Source: Chondrus crispus
Lineage: Eukaryota > Rhodophyta > Florideophyceae > Gigartinales > Gigartinaceae
DNA: 64,000 nt
Reading direction: 5' to 3'
Assembly (NCBI RefSeq): GCF_000350225.1
Contig: NC_020795.1
Location: forward strand, 30,001-94,000
This document shows positions 1 to 9,278 of the stretch, piece by piece. Made by a program: the position numbers and the translations under genes. Within the stretch, counting starts at the first letter, position 1. Each line of letters starts with the position of its first letter. The notes under the pieces were generated by a model. That model ran no database searches, was not told the origin of the DNA, and saw only the letters and a list, made by a program, of their open reading frames with translations.

Positions 1-352
1 TATGAACTCGATAATTAATTTCAAAGATTGTAACAAGATTGATTCTTAAATGGATTGCATTTATATTTTACCAAATTAATCAATTACTAAATACAGTATA
101 TATAATAATGAACTAAAAACATCTAAATCATTAATATATAAAATGCTATATTTAGCTCCTAATAATTATATATAGAAAATCAAACTTAGCGAACTATTTA
201 TTAAAATAGTTTCATTAGTTAATAAATATTTAATTAATTACATTTATAATTAGAATTAATCGTAGAGAAAAGTAAAATTAAACTATATAATTACTATCAA
301 CATAGTAATCATAATATATTTACTTAATTAATTTGCTTTGGAGATTTTATTT
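1..352. other. Gene-free leader upstream of psbD
   Basis: No gene is recognisable here. Short frames run in from the left edge and stop within about 50 bases, so the tail of a neighbouring gene cannot be excluded. A small hairpin lies at 192-211 (8-bp arms around AACTATTT) and another at 290-309. The stretch should contain the psbD promoter and 5' leader, but I found no convincing -35/-10 pair. Confidence 0.5.
290..309 (+). promoter_or_regulatory. Stem-loop in the psbD 5' leader
   Basis: ATTACTAT and ATAGTAAT are perfect 8-bp complementary arms around a CAAC loop. The structure ends 43 bases before the psbD start and upstream of its GGAG ribosome-binding site (340-343). Leader stem-loops often protect plastid mRNAs from exonucleases or bind translation factors; that role here is inference. 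Confidence 0.4.
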
Positions 353-1408
353 ATGACCATCGCAATCGGACAAGAAAAGAACCGTGGTAGGTTTGATCTA
401 ATTGATGACTGGGTTAAAAGAGACCGTTTTGTATTTGTTGGTTGGTCTGGATTACTACTTTTTCCATGCGCATACTTAGCATTAGGAGGATGGCTAACAG
501 GTACTACTTTTGTTACTTCATGGTATACACATGGATTAGCAAGCTCATATTTAGAAGGATGTAATTTCTTAACAGCTGCCGTATCAACACCTGCGAATAG
601 TATGGGACATTCTTTACTATTGCTTTGGGGTCCTGAAGCTCAAGGAGATTTCACACGCTGGTGCCAAATAGGTGGACTATGGGCATTTATAGCTCTACAT
701 GGATCTTTTGGCTTAATTGGCTTTTGTTTACGACAATTTGAAATTGCTCGACTTGTAGGAATCAGACCCTATAACGCAATTGCATTTTCAGGACCAATTG
801 CAGTATTTGTATCTGTCTTTCTGATGTACCCATTAGGACAATCTAGTTGGTTCTTTGCTCCTAGTTTTGGAGTTGCTGCTATCTTTAGATTCCTTTTATT
901 TCTACAAGGATTCCATAACTGGACACTAAATCCATTTCATATGATGGGTGTAGCTGGTATCCTAGGAGGAGCTCTTTTGTGCGCTATTCATGGTGCAACT
1001 GTACAAAATACATTATTTGAAGATGGTGATGCTGCCGATACTTTTAGAGCATTTACTCCAACTCAGTCAGAAGAAACGTACTCAATGGTAACAGCTAATC
1101 GTTTCTGGTCACAAATTTTTGGCGTTGCTTTTTCTAATAAACGCTGGTTACATTTTTTCATGCTTTTCGTACCTGTAACAGGATTATGGACTAGCGCATT
1201 TGGTATTGTAGGATTAGCTTTAAATTTGAGAGCTTATGATTTTGTATCACAAGAATTAAGGGCTGCTGAAGATCCTGAATTTGAAACATTTTATACAAAA
1301 AATATCTTATTAAACGAAGGTATTCGTGCATGGATGGCAGCTCAAGACCAACCTCACGAAAACTTCATATTCCCGGAGGAGGTATTGCCACGTGGAAACG
1401 CCCTTTAA
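353..1408 (+). CDS. psbD: Photosystem II reaction-centre protein D2
   Basis: D2 pairs with D1 in the thylakoid membrane to hold P680, the pheophytins, plastoquinone QA and the non-heme iron. The 351-residue product begins MTIAIGQ, matches the family along its full length and has five hydrophobic helices; the His-rich [10 protein letters not shown] segment belongs to the QA and iron site. The ATG at 353 is preferred to one 15 bases upstream because GGAG at 340-343 is well spaced from it and the family starts with MTIA. The last 17 bases overlap the start of psbC, the usual plastid and cyanobacterial arrangement, so the two are cotranscribed. Confidence 0.98.
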   Translation: MTIAIGQEKNRGRFDLIDDWVKRDRFVFVGWSGLLLFPCAYLALGGWLTGTTFVTSWYTHGLASSYLEGCNFLTAAVSTPANSMGHSLLLLWGPEAQGDFTRWCQIGGLWAFIALHGSFGLIGFCLRQFEIARLVGIRPYNAIAFSGPIAVFVSVFLMYPLGQSSWFFAPSFGVAAIFRFLLFLQGFHNWTLNPFHMMGVAGILGGALLCAIHGATVQNTLFEDGDAADTFRAFTPTQSEETYSMVTANRFWSQIFGVAFSNKRWLHFFMLFVPVTGLWTSAFGIVGLALNLRAYDFVSQELRAAEDPEFETFYTKNILLNEGIRAWMAAQDQPHENFIFPEEVLPRGNAL

Positions 1409-2777
1409 TAATAGCATTGGTATAGGCGGCAGAGATATCGAATCTACAGGCTTTGCATGGTGGTCAGGTAATGCTAGACTAATTAATGTATCTGGTAAAC
1501 TATTAGGTGCACATGTTGCCCATGCAGGTGTAATGGTATTTTGGACTGGTGCTATGACATTATTCGAAGTTGCACATTTTGTACCAGAAAAACCACTATA
1601 TGAGCAAGGATTTATCTTGATTCCTCACTTAGCAACACTAGGATGGGGTGTTGGACCTGGAGGGGAAATAATTAGTATTTACCCATATTTCGTTGTAGGT
1701 GTAGTACATTTAATATCTTCTGCTGTTCTAGGTTTTGGTGGATTATATCATTCTTTAATCGGTCCAGATACTTTAGAAGAATCTTTCCCTTTTTTCGGAT
1801 ATGATTGGAGAGATAAAAATAAGATGACAACTATACTGGGCATTCATTTATTACTTCTCGGCATAGGATCTTTTCTATTAGTTATCAAAGCTCTTTTCTT
1901 TGGTGGTGTTTATGATACATGGGCACCAGGAGGTGGAGATGTAAGATTAATTAATAACCCAACTTTAAACCCTTCAGTAATTTTTGGATACGTTTTAAAA
2001 TCTCCATTTGGTGGAGATGGCTGGGTAGTAAGTGTAGATAATATGGAAGATCTAATAGGTGGACATGTATGGATTGGTGTTATCTGTATAGCTGGAGGCA
2101 TATGGCATATATTAACTAAACCATTCGCATGGGCAAGACGTGCATTTGTATGGTCAGGTGAAGCATATTTATCTTATAGCTTAGGTGCTTTATCAATTAT
2201 GGGTCTAACAGCATCAAACTTTGTTTGGTACAACAATACTGCTTATCCTAGTGAATTTTATGGTCCTACTGGTCCTGAAGCATCACAAGCACAAGCTTTT
2301 ACATTCTTAGTAAGAGACCAAAGATTAGGTTCAAACGTAGCCTCTGCACAAGGACCAACTGGTTTAGGAAAATACTTAATGAGATCACCTAGTGGAGAAA
2401 TCATATTTGGTGGAGAAACTATGAGATTTTGGGATTTAAGAGCTCCTTGGGTAGAACCATTAAGAGGTCCTAATGGTTTAGATCTAAATAAAGTAAAAAA
2501 TGATATACAACCTTGGCAAGAAAGAAGAGCTGCTGAATATATGACACATGCTCCACTTGGATCATTAAATTCAGTAGGTGGAGTAGCCACAGAAATTAAT
2601 TCTGTAAACTATGGATCTCCAAGAAGTTGGCTAACAACATCTCATTTTTTCTTGGGCTTTTTCTTATTCATTGGACATCTATGGCATGCTGGCAGAGCTC
2701 GTGCTGCAGCAGCTGGATTTGAAAAAGGGATTAATAGAGAAAATGAAGCTGTATTATCTATGAGACCTCTAGATTAA
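1392..2777 (+). CDS. psbC: Photosystem II CP43 antenna protein (GTG start)
   Basis: CP43 is the inner chlorophyll a antenna of photosystem II; its large lumenal loop contributes a ligand to the oxygen-evolving Mn cluster. The frame is open from 1326, but CP43 homology starts with ETPFNNSIG, so translation most likely begins at the GTG at 1392. A strong GGAGGAGG at 1375-1382 sits nine bases before it, inside psbD. The product is 461 residues with six hydrophobic segments, and the conserved GGETMRFWD stretch lies in the lumenal loop. A hairpin at 2807-2849 closes the psbD-psbC unit. Confidence 0.97.
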   Translation: METPFNNSIGIGGRDIESTGFAWWSGNARLINVSGKLLGAHVAHAGVMVFWTGAMTLFEVAHFVPEKPLYEQGFILIPHLATLGWGVGPGGEIISIYPYFVVGVVHLISSAVLGFGGLYHSLIGPDTLEESFPFFGYDWRDKNKMTTILGIHLLLLGIGSFLLVIKALFFGGVYDTWAPGGGDVRLINNPTLNPSVIFGYVLKSPFGGDGWVVSVDNMEDLIGGHVWIGVICIAGGIWHILTKPFAWARRAFVWSGEAYLSYSLGALSIMGLTASNFVWYNNTAYPSEFYGPTGPEASQAQAFTFLVRDQRLGSNVASAQGPTGLGKYLMRSPSGEIIFGGETMRFWDLRAPWVEPLRGPNGLDLNKVKNDIQPWQERRAAEYMTHAPLGSLNSVGGVATEINSVNYGSPRSWLTTSHFFLGFFLFIGHLWHAGRARAAAAGFEKGINRENEAVLSMRPLD

Positions 2778-2806
2778 ACAGTCTAAACAGATGTTTATTC
2801 TTAAAT

Positions 2807-2849
2807 AAAAAAGCTATTCTTAATAATTATATTCAAGAATAGCTTTTTT
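2807..2849 (+). terminator. Terminator hairpin after psbC
   Basis: Perfect 15-base arms (2807-2821 and 2835-2849, core AAGCTATTCTT) surround a 13-base loop, with the right arm ending in six T. It lies between psbC and the oppositely oriented ycf17, so it can act as a terminator or as an RNA 3'-end stabiliser for both. Confidence 0.75.
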
Positions 2850-2890
2850 ATATTTAATTATATTAAATTGAACAAATAGATAGTCACTAA

Positions 2891-3061
2891 TTAGATCAAA
2901 CCAAGGATTTTTAAAGTAGAAACTGAAAAGATTAATTCACATAAAAAAATAATAGTAAAAGATAACATAGCAAGTCTACCATTCCAACTTTCTGCTCCTA
3001 CTGAAAATCCCCAAATCCATTGGTTGCGGACGATACTGAATTTAGAATCAATAAAATTCAT
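2891..3061 (-). CDS. ycf17: HLIP/ELIP-type one-helix chlorophyll-binding protein
   Basis: I read this 56-residue frame directly from the minus strand. It contains the chlorophyll-binding signature ExxNGRxAM: Glu24, Asn27, Gly28, Arg29, Ala31 and Met32, followed by one hydrophobic helix (about residues 33-50). This is the high-light-inducible protein family of cyanobacteria, kept in red algal plastids as ycf17. Such proteins sit in the thylakoid and protect photosystem II or assembling pigment proteins from excess excitation. It converges on psbC and is divergent from upp. Confidence 0.9.
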   Translation of the reverse strand: MNFIDSKFSIVRNQWIWGFSVGAESWNGRLAMLSFTIIFLCELIFSVSTLKILGLI

Positions 3062-3126
3062 TTATAAAGGATAAACTGATACAATACATAAAATAATAAT
3101 AAATACAATTATAAAGCATAATATAT

Positions 3127-3690
3127 ATGAGATTAAATATATATCTTATATCACATCCCATAATCAAACAATTATCACTAGCTATAATCAATACCAACTT
3201 AAACAATAAACACGTATATCAAGATAATGCAAAATTACTAGGTCGCTTATTAATATATGAAACAGTACGAAAATGGATGACTATTCACTATATTTCTATC
3301 AAAAATATAGATTCAAAAAAAGAGTTATATAAATTTGACCGTAAAGAATCTTATAGAATACTAGCTAACTTAGTCGAATGCGCTGATATAGTATCAGATA
3401 TCAACACTATACTACCACAAATGTATTTAGAACATGTCAACTCTAATAATCATAACCAAAATAGTTATAAAGATATAAATATTATTAAAAAAGAAAAAAT
3501 TATAATTATTGAAAAATTCTTAAACAACTACTCTATTATTAGACTACTTGACTATTTACTAATAGAAAAAAAAGTCCAAATTAGTCAAATAAAAATAATG
3601 TGTATAACATGCTCTAATAATATCTGTGAGTATTTAGGGAACAAATATCAATCTTTAGAAATATACACAACCAAAATGTATAAATATTAA
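3127..3690 (+). CDS. upp: Uracil phosphoribosyltransferase-like protein, probably non-catalytic
   Basis: The 187-residue product matches uracil phosphoribosyltransferase at both ends: ISHPIIKQLSL and LLIYETVRKW near the N-terminus, and QISQIKIMCITCSN with LEIYTTKMY near the C-terminus. UPRT makes UMP from uracil and PRPP. The PRPP-binding loop, normally an acidic residue followed by an ATGG-type turn, is replaced by IIIEKFLNNYS. The uracil-binding C-terminal tail (GDAGDR type) is missing because the frame stops about 25 residues early. Red algal plastids are known to carry upp homologues. Its kinship is fairly clear, but enzymatic activity looks unlikely. Confidence 0.7.
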   Translation: MRLNIYLISHPIIKQLSLAIINTNLNNKHVYQDNAKLLGRLLIYETVRKWMTIHYISIKNIDSKKELYKFDRKESYRILANLVECADIVSDINTILPQMYLEHVNSNNHNQNSYKDINIIKKEKIIIIEKFLNNYSIIRLLDYLLIEKKVQISQIKIMCITCSNNICEYLGNKYQSLEIYTTKMYKY

Positions 3691-3737
3691 TTTAGTTAAT
3701 ATTAGTGATAAATTTATAATAAAACAATTAATTAATA

Positions 3738-4028
3738 ATGAATATAATTACTAATTCGTTTAACTTAGTATTCACATCAATTGCAAATTTTTCTGAAATA
3801 TACCTAATATTGATTCTTTTAAAGTTATCCTTAGCATGGTTTCCAACTGTAAATTGGTATAATGAACCTTTTTGCTCCTTAAACCGTTTAACAGATCCAT
3901 ACTTAAGACTATTTAGAGGCACTATTCCTATGATATTTGGAATGGATATGTCACCTATGCTAGGTATTATTTTTTTACAATGCTTAACTGTTATTTTTAA
4001 TAATATTAGAATAGAATCTATTACATAG
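3738..4028 (+). CDS. ycf19: YggT-family membrane protein Ycf19
   Basis: This 96-residue protein has two hydrophobic segments (about 18-35 and 68-88) flanking the family core [14 protein letters not shown] and the [11 protein letters not shown] motif, as in Ycf19/YggT (CCB3-like) proteins of cyanobacteria and plastids. Relatives take part in cytochrome b6 heme attachment or in plastid nucleoid and membrane organisation; the role here is not settled. It lies 47 bases after upp and 73 before rps16 on the same strand. A 64-residue antisense frame over it is a shadow. Confidence 0.9.
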   Translation: MNIITNSFNLVFTSIANFSEIYLILILLKLSLAWFPTVNWYNEPFCSLNRLTDPYLRLFRGTIPMIFGMDMSPMLGIIFLQCLTVIFNNIRIESIT

Positions 4029-4101
4029 AACTAAAATAATAACAATCAGTTCCTATCATTATTTACAACATATACTATATATCAAATTATCAAAACAATT
4101 T

Positions 4102-4335
4102 ATGCTAAAAATCAGATTAAAAAGACTTGGTCGAAAAAAGCAACCTAGCTATCGTATAATTGTAATTGATAGCAGAAAAAGAAGAGATGGAAAAGCTTTA
4201 GAAGAAGTAGGTTTCTACAATCCTATTAATAATCAAACAAAATTAAAGACCTTACAAATACAAAAAAGAATCAATGAAGGTGCACAAATGACTAAAACAG
4301 TAAAAAATATTCTAGCAAAAACAATCAATAACTAA
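4102..4335 (+). CDS. rps16: Ribosomal protein bS16
   Basis: A 77-residue small-subunit protein that stabilises the 5' domain of 16S rRNA. The N-terminus [19 protein letters not shown] and the GFYNPI motif are diagnostic. It is full length and has no intron, unlike the land-plant plastid gene. It is followed 32 bases later by ycf65, with which it may be cotranscribed. Confidence 0.97.
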   Translation: MLKIRLKRLGRKKQPSYRIIVIDSRKRRDGKALEEVGFYNPINNQTKLKTLQIQKRINEGAQMTKTVKNILAKTINN

Positions 4336-4367
4336 TTATTCAAAAATATTATCCAGGAGAAAACATT

Positions 4368-4670
4368 TTGTCTAAATTCACATTTAAAATATTATGGCTT
4401 GAAAACAATGTAGCTATAGCTATTGATCATGTTGTAAACACAAGCTTCAGCCCATTGACATCTTATTTTTTTTGGCCTAGAAATGATGCATGGGAACAGT
4501 TAAAAGTAGAATTAGAATCAAAACCATGGATTTCAAAACATGATAAAATTGATCTATTAAATCAAGCAACTGAAATCATAAATTTTTGGCAAGAAACAGG
4601 AAAAGATAAATCTTTAATACATGCCCAAGAAAAATTTCCAAATTGTACATTTGCAGGCAGTAATTATTGA
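4368..4670 (+). CDS. ycf65: Plastid-specific ribosomal protein 3 (cS23), TTG start
   Basis: A 100-residue homologue of Ycf65/PSRP-3, a small-subunit protein of plastid and cyanobacterial ribosomes. Diagnostic stretches are YFFWPRNDAWEQLK and the CTFAGSN tail. The start appears to be TTG at 4368: AGGAGA at 4355-4360 is seven bases upstream, there is no in-frame ATG before the conserved region, and the family begins just here. An ATT codon immediately upstream is a less likely alternative. A strong stem-loop at 4694-4732 follows the stop. Confidence 0.9.
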   Translation: MSKFTFKILWLENNVAIAIDHVVNTSFSPLTSYFFWPRNDAWEQLKVELESKPWISKHDKIDLLNQATEIINFWQETGKDKSLIHAQEKFPNCTFAGSNY

Positions 4671-4693
4671 TTACTATATTTTAATTTTACATT

Positions 4694-4732
4694 TATGATT
4701 AGTTCATATGCCATAATATGTAACTAATCATA
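4694..4732 (+). terminator. Stem-loop after ycf65
   Basis: TATGATTAGTTCATAT (4694-4709) pairs with a complementary arm at 4716-4732, with one bulged T at 4721. It lies 24 bases after ycf65 and 34 before the unknown ORF at 4767. There is no T-tract, so 3'-end stabilisation is as likely as termination. Confidence 0.5.
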
Positions 4733-4766
4733 GGTAATTAGAGTATTATACTAATAAACGTTAGAT

Positions 4767-5240
4767 ATGAACAAGAAAATAGAATTCAAAAAACGTATCA
4801 CTTTGATACTAATAACAATCGAAGCTCTAGACTTATATATTGTAGATAATATTCAGAGAGAATTGTATATAAATAAATACAATTTTCTCTTGAATACATT
4901 AATCAAATATAATAGTAATTATAATTCTCAAATACAACTTAAACGCTATATTCAAATAATACATCTATTGTATATCTTAATAACTCAATCTTACTTATAT
5001 AATCTTATTTTAGAATTACTATATGATATTTGCAATAAAACACATTCACAGTTAACATTACAATATATGCAAAGATTCAAATATATTTATAATCAAAATC
5101 AAGACTATTATAATACTTACAGTAAAGATAACAAATTACAGGTATGTAATATCGCTATTTATAATCTATACACTATCAATAAAATCAATAATATATATGG
5201 TCTTTACTACTTAATTAAATATCTACATAATGAAATTTAG
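4767..5240 (+). CDS. Hypothetical 157-residue protein
   Basis: I do not recognise this protein. It is rich in Ile, Leu, Tyr, Asn and Lys and reads like an alpha-helical, partly hydrophobic protein (clusters at about residues 10-28 and 60-90), but I see no clear membrane span, signal peptide or catalytic motif. An ATG start and 157 uninterrupted codons in this A+T-rich DNA suggest a real gene. It converges on groEL, with 11 bases between the two stop codons. It may be a fast-evolving red algal ORF or the remnant of a larger gene. Confidence 0.5.
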   Translation: MNKKIEFKKRITLILITIEALDLYIVDNIQRELYINKYNFLLNTLIKYNSNYNSQIQLKRYIQIIHLLYILITQSYLYNLILELLYDICNKTHSQLTLQYMQRFKYIYNQNQDYYNTYSKDNKLQVCNIAIYNLYTINKINNIYGLYYLIKYLHNEI

Positions 5241-5251
5241 CTTGATTAAGC

Positions 5252-6832
5252 TTAAGCTTTTTCTACTATAATACATTCTGTTGTTAAAACCATAGAAGCT
5301 ATTGAAGATGCATTTTGTAAAGCAGAACGAGTAACTTTAGCAGGGTCAATAATACCAGCTTTATACATATCAACTAATATCTCTTGATTAGCATCATAAC
5401 CAATAGCAAATATTTTTTGCTTTACTTTTTCTACTATAACAGCTCCATTATGACCTGTATTTTCGACTATTCTACTTAATGGTGCAACTAATGCTTTTTC
5501 TACTATTAAAGCACCAACTAATTCTTCGTTCACTAAATTACGATTAGCCCATAATTGTAAATCTTCTGACAAATGAACTAAAGTTGAACCTCCACCTGGA
5601 ACTATACCCTCTTCAATAGCTGCACGAGTAGCATTAATAGCATCTTCTAATCTTAATTTTTTATCCTTCATTTCTGTTTCAGTTGCTGCTCCTACTTTAA
5701 TTACAGCAACTCCTCCAGACAATTTTGCAAGTCTTTCTTGCAGCTTTTCCTTTTCATAACTATTATTACTAACTTCAAGTTGACGACGGAGTTGATCACA
5801 TCGAACTTTAATGTTAGATTCATTATCATCAGCAATAATTGTTGTAGATTCTTTAGTAACATGTATTCTTTTAGCTATACCTAATTGATTAAGAGATAAA
5901 TTATCTAAAGTAAAACCTAAATCTTCAGTGATTAGTTGCCCAGATGTTAAAATAGCGATGTCTTCCAATAAAGATTTTCGTCTATCACCAAAACCAGGTG
6001 CTCTTACAGCTACTACATTAATAATTCCTCTCAATTTATTTATAACAAGTGTAGCTAGAGCTTCTTTTTCTATATCTTCTGCAATTATTAATAAAGGTTT
6101 GCCAGTTTTAGATACTTGCTCTAAAATAGGGATTAACTCTTGCTGAATCAAAGTAATTTTTTTATCTGTCAATAAAATATATGCATTATCATAAATTACT
6201 TCCATTCGAGAGGAATCCGTAGCAAAATAAGGTGATATAAAACCTTTTTGAAACTTCATACCTTCTTTCACTTCAAGTTCAATAACTGTAGATTGTCCTT
6301 CTTCTAAAGAAATAACCCCTTCATTGCCCACTTTTTTTATTGCACTAGCTATCATAGCTCCAATATCAGAATCATTACCTGCTGATATAGATGCTACCTG
6401 TGTAATATCTGTTATATTATTTACTGGACGAGAATACTCTGATATTTGTGCTACAATAAATTTCACTGCTTTTTCTATACCTTTTTTCAAAACCATTGGA
6501 TTAGCACCTGACGCTACATTCCGTAAACCTTGTTTTACAATTGCATGAGCCAACACAGTTGCAGTAGTTGTACCATCTCCAGCAACATCATTTGTTTTAG
6601 ATGCCGCTTGCCTGATTAAAGCGACACCGGTATTTTCAATTGTATCTTGTAATTCTATCTCTTTTGCAATAGTTACACCATCATTAACTATTTGGGGAGA
6701 ACCAAATTTTTTTTCTAAAACAACATTACGACCTTTCGGCCCTAAAGTCACTGAAACAGATTCTGACAAAATATCTATGCCTCTTTCTAAAGCTTGACGA
6801 GCATCATCTTGATATAAAATTTTCTTACTCAT
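5252..6832 (-). CDS. groEL: 60-kDa chaperonin GroEL/Cpn60
   Basis: This ATP-driven folding chamber assists newly made stromal proteins such as Rubisco. The 526-residue product starts [15 protein letters not shown] and carries the [10 protein letters not shown] phosphate loop (about 28-37), the GDGTTT ATPase motif (85-90), and [13 protein letters not shown] and GGGSTL in the equatorial domain. The C-terminus lacks the GGM repeat common in bacteria. No groES is adjacent and no CIRCE operator is visible upstream. It is divergent from trnR and convergent with the unknown ORF at 4767. Confidence 0.98.
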   Translation of the reverse strand: MSKKILYQDDARQALERGIDILSESVSVTLGPKGRNVVLEKKFGSPQIVNDGVTIAKEIELQDTIENTGVALIRQAASKTNDVAGDGTTTATVLAHAIVKQGLRNVASGANPMVLKKGIEKAVKFIVAQISEYSRPVNNITDITQVASISAGNDSDIGAMIASAIKKVGNEGVISLEEGQSTVIELEVKEGMKFQKGFISPYFATDSSRMEVIYDNAYILLTDKKITLIQQELIPILEQVSKTGKPLLIIAEDIEKEALATLVINKLRGIINVVAVRAPGFGDRRKSLLEDIAILTSGQLITEDLGFTLDNLSLNQLGIAKRIHVTKESTTIIADDNESNIKVRCDQLRRQLEVSNNSYEKEKLQERLAKLSGGVAVIKVGAATETEMKDKKLRLEDAINATRAAIEEGIVPGGGSTLVHLSEDLQLWANRNLVNEELVGALIVEKALVAPLSRIVENTGHNGAVIVEKVKQKIFAIGYDANQEILVDMYKAGIIDPAKVTRSALQNASSIASMVLTTECIIVEKA

Positions 6833-6940
6833 ATGATAAAATTCCTGTAATAATCAATTAACATAATACTTCTATGTAATGTTTTAAAAGAGCTAAATAA
6901 CGTTTTTAAAATATAAAAATGGTATAATTAATTTTAGTAA

Positions 6941-7014
6941 GGGCTTGTAGCTCAGTGGATTAGAGCACGTGGCTACGAACTACGGTGTCGGGGGTTCGAA
7001 TCCCTCCTTGCCCG
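6941..7014 (+). tRNA. trnR: tRNA-Arg(ACG)
   Basis: A 74-base cloverleaf whose anticodon loop reads CTACGAA, giving ACG. The T arm contains GGTTCGAATCC, and the 5' GGGCTTG pairs with the 3' end before discriminator G. The ACG anticodon implies inosine modification to read CGN codons. A TATAAT box at 6923-6928 lies 12 bases upstream. CCA is not encoded. Confidence 0.97.
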
Positions 7015-7081
7015 ATAATTATAAATAACAACATTTCTATAAGAAATATGTAAATTCAATACAAACTTTCATAAAATATAT

Positions 7082-8335
7082 ATGCAACATTTAAGAGGAA
7101 CTAAAGATATATTGCCAAATGAAATTATATTGTGGCAACATTTACACAAAATAGCTTCACAAATATTTACATTATCTAATTATCATGAGATTCGTACTCC
7201 TATAATCGAATCAACTGCTTTATTCAACAGAAGTATAGGTAATGAAACAGATATAGTCAATAAAGAAATGTATAGCTTTATTGATCAAGGTTTAAGGGAA
7301 ATTACTTTAAGACCTGAGGGAACAGCTAGCATTGCAAGATCTTTTATTAGTAACCAATTGTATCAAACAAATCAAATACATAAACTCTGGTATTTAGGAC
7401 CTATGTTTAGATATGAAAGACCTCAAAATGGCCGGCAAAGACAATTCCATCAATTGGGTATAGAATGTATAGGAAGCTTAAATCCTATGTCTGATGTAGA
7501 AGTTATTCGTATTGCAAACAGTATTTTAACTAAATTAGGATGTTCTAATTACAGAATTGAAATCAATTCTATTGGCAGCAAAGAAGAACGTAATAAATAC
7601 AAGAAACAACTTATCAGATATTTAACACCTTATATACAAGACTTGGATCAAGACTCACAAAAAAAACTAGCTACTAATCCCTTGAAAATTTTAGATAGTA
7701 AGAATAAGAAAACTCAAGAAATTTTATATCATGCACCATCTATACAACAATACTTATCAAATGATTCTATCATACATTTTAAATCAGTATGTGAATACCT
7801 TGATATATTAAAAATTGATTATAATCTTAATACAAACTTAGTTAGGGGCTTAGATTATTACAATTATACGGCATTTGAAGTTAAGACCGATTTATTAGGT
7901 AGTCAAAATACAATCTGTGGCGGAGGTCGATATGATCGATTGATTCAACAATTAGGTGGACCTAGTACTCCTTCTGTAGGATGGGCAATTGGAATAGAGC
8001 GATTATTATTACTTGTAAAAAATAATTTAGATATAATACAAAGTAGACCATGTGTTTATATAGCACATCAAGGTGAAAAAGCAAAAACTGAAGCATGGAA
8101 AATAGTATCTTTACTCGAAGAAAAAGGAATTAGCTTTGAACTAAACTTAGATAATAATAGCTTCCGTAAACAATTAAAAAGAGCTAATAAAGTAGATGCA
8201 AAAGTATGTATAATAATTGGAGAAGATGAAATAAATACACAATCACTTACTATCAAATGGCTAAAAAGCTATGAACAAGAAAGGATCAATACTGTTGACC
8301 TATCAAATTTAATAATAAAAGTAAAAAATTTATAA
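7082..8335 (+). CDS. hisS: Histidyl-tRNA synthetase
   Basis: A class II synthetase that charges tRNA-His, kept in red algal plastids but nuclear in plants. The 417-residue product begins QHLRGTKDILP. It has TLRPEGTASIARS (about 75-87), motif 2 around GPMFRYERPQNGRQRQFHQ (106-124), a histidine-A-type motif near GLDYYNYTAFE, and motif 3 near GWAIGIERLLL. The C-terminal 90 residues form the anticodon-binding domain. The matching trnH lies at 12927. A 62-residue antisense frame is a shadow. Confidence 0.97.
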   Translation: MQHLRGTKDILPNEIILWQHLHKIASQIFTLSNYHEIRTPIIESTALFNRSIGNETDIVNKEMYSFIDQGLREITLRPEGTASIARSFISNQLYQTNQIHKLWYLGPMFRYERPQNGRQRQFHQLGIECIGSLNPMSDVEVIRIANSILTKLGCSNYRIEINSIGSKEERNKYKKQLIRYLTPYIQDLDQDSQKKLATNPLKILDSKNKKTQEILYHAPSIQQYLSNDSIIHFKSVCEYLDILKIDYNLNTNLVRGLDYYNYTAFEVKTDLLGSQNTICGGGRYDRLIQQLGGPSTPSVGWAIGIERLLLLVKNNLDIIQSRPCVYIAHQGEKAKTEAWKIVSLLEEKGISFELNLDNNSFRKQLKRANKVDAKVCIIIGEDEINTQSLTIKWLKSYEQERINTVDLSNLIIKVKNL

Positions 8336-8422
8336 TATATATATGTTTTAAATTATTTTTTTATCTCTATTTAAGATGAAAACTTGACAAATTAGTCTAA
8401 TTCATGGGTAAAATATAAAATA

Positions 8423-8494
8423 TGGGGTGTAGCCAAGCGGTAAGGCAGCGGACTTTGACTCCGCCATTCGTAGGTTCGAATCCTCCCACCCCAG
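8423..8494 (+). tRNA. trnQ: tRNA-Gln(UUG)
   Basis: A 72-base cloverleaf with anticodon loop CTTTGAC (anticodon TTG), a seven-pair TGGGGTG/CACCCCA acceptor stem and discriminator G. Upstream, TTGACA at 8384-8389 and TAAAAT at 8409-8414 resemble a sigma-70 promoter, though the 19-base spacing is long. Confidence 0.96.
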
Positions 8495-8869
8495 ATAATA
8501 CTAACTGTTTATTCGCTTCTTTATCTTCTTTTTTCATTAAAGTTAAATTACTAATTTAGATAATTTAACCTATGTTCATATTATAATAGTAAATCAAGCT
8601 TCATGATATATTAAATAAGATTAATACAACTGCTACGTTTAATTTAGCTTATAATATCCAATTATTGATAATAAAAAAGTACTTAACAACAAGATTAATT
8701 ATTAAAACAAAGAATTAATATCATATGACTAATTTATTTCTTCTGTTCAAATTTATATTAAAACATCGTTAAATAAAGATATTATGATATGTGTAAACAA
8801 ATATTATAAAGAAGTATTGAAAAGCAACATTGGATAGTAATTTATATACTAAGAAATAAGGGGAAAATT
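8495..8869. other. 375-base gene-free spacer before psb28
   Basis: No gene or strong hairpin is recognisable. The DNA is very A+T-rich with stops in every frame. The right end supplies the psb28 leader, with AGGGGA about eight bases before its ATG. A TTGAAA at about 8817 could be a -35 element, but no matching -10 is convincing. Confidence 0.5.
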
Positions 8870-9217
8870 ATGGCAAGTATTCAATTCATTAAAGGTATAA
8901 ATGAAACAGTTGTACCTAATGTTAAATTAACAAGGTCAAGAGATGGAAGTAATGGAACAGCAACATTTAGATTTAATGATCCAGATATTTTACAATTAGA
9001 CATGCAAGAAGAAGGAGATATTACTGGCATGTATTTAAAAGATGAAGAAGGCGAAATGGTTACAAAAGATGTAAATGCAAAATTTATAAACGGTAAACCA
9101 CAAGCTATAGAATCTATTTATATAATTAAAAGCCCTAAAGATTGGGACAGATTTATGCGTTTTATGGAAAGGTATGCCAATGATAATGAATTATCATTTA
9201 CAAAAGCAAAATCATAG
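8870..9217 (+). CDS. psb28: Photosystem II assembly protein Psb28
   Basis: Psb28 binds transiently to the cytoplasmic or stromal face of assembling photosystem II (CP47 intermediates) and is not part of the mature complex. The 115-residue soluble product begins [11 protein letters not shown] and contains [14 protein letters not shown] and the C-terminal [11 protein letters not shown] motif typical of the family. It is sometimes annotated psbW or ycf79 in red algae. It precedes pheT by 61 bases. Confidence 0.96.
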   Translation: MASIQFIKGINETVVPNVKLTRSRDGSNGTATFRFNDPDILQLDMQEEGDITGMYLKDEEGEMVTKDVNAKFINGKPQAIESIYIIKSPKDWDRFMRFMERYANDNELSFTKAKS

Positions 9218-9278
9218 AAATACATCAAATAAATAGTAATATATTTGAGATATTAACTCTTAGTTTAAGAAAAAAAAT

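Noticed and set aside
1326..1391. ATG-started N-terminal extension of psbC
   Set aside because: Its 22 residues overlap psbD and have no CP43 homology. GTG at 1392 has the strong ribosome-binding site.
2258..2590. 110-codon ORF antisense to psbC
   Set aside because: Shadow of a highly conserved coding frame; no ribosome-binding site or homology.
6833..6940. CIRCE heat-shock operator before groEL
   Set aside because: No TTAGCACTC-N9-GAGTGCTAA-like dyad is present.
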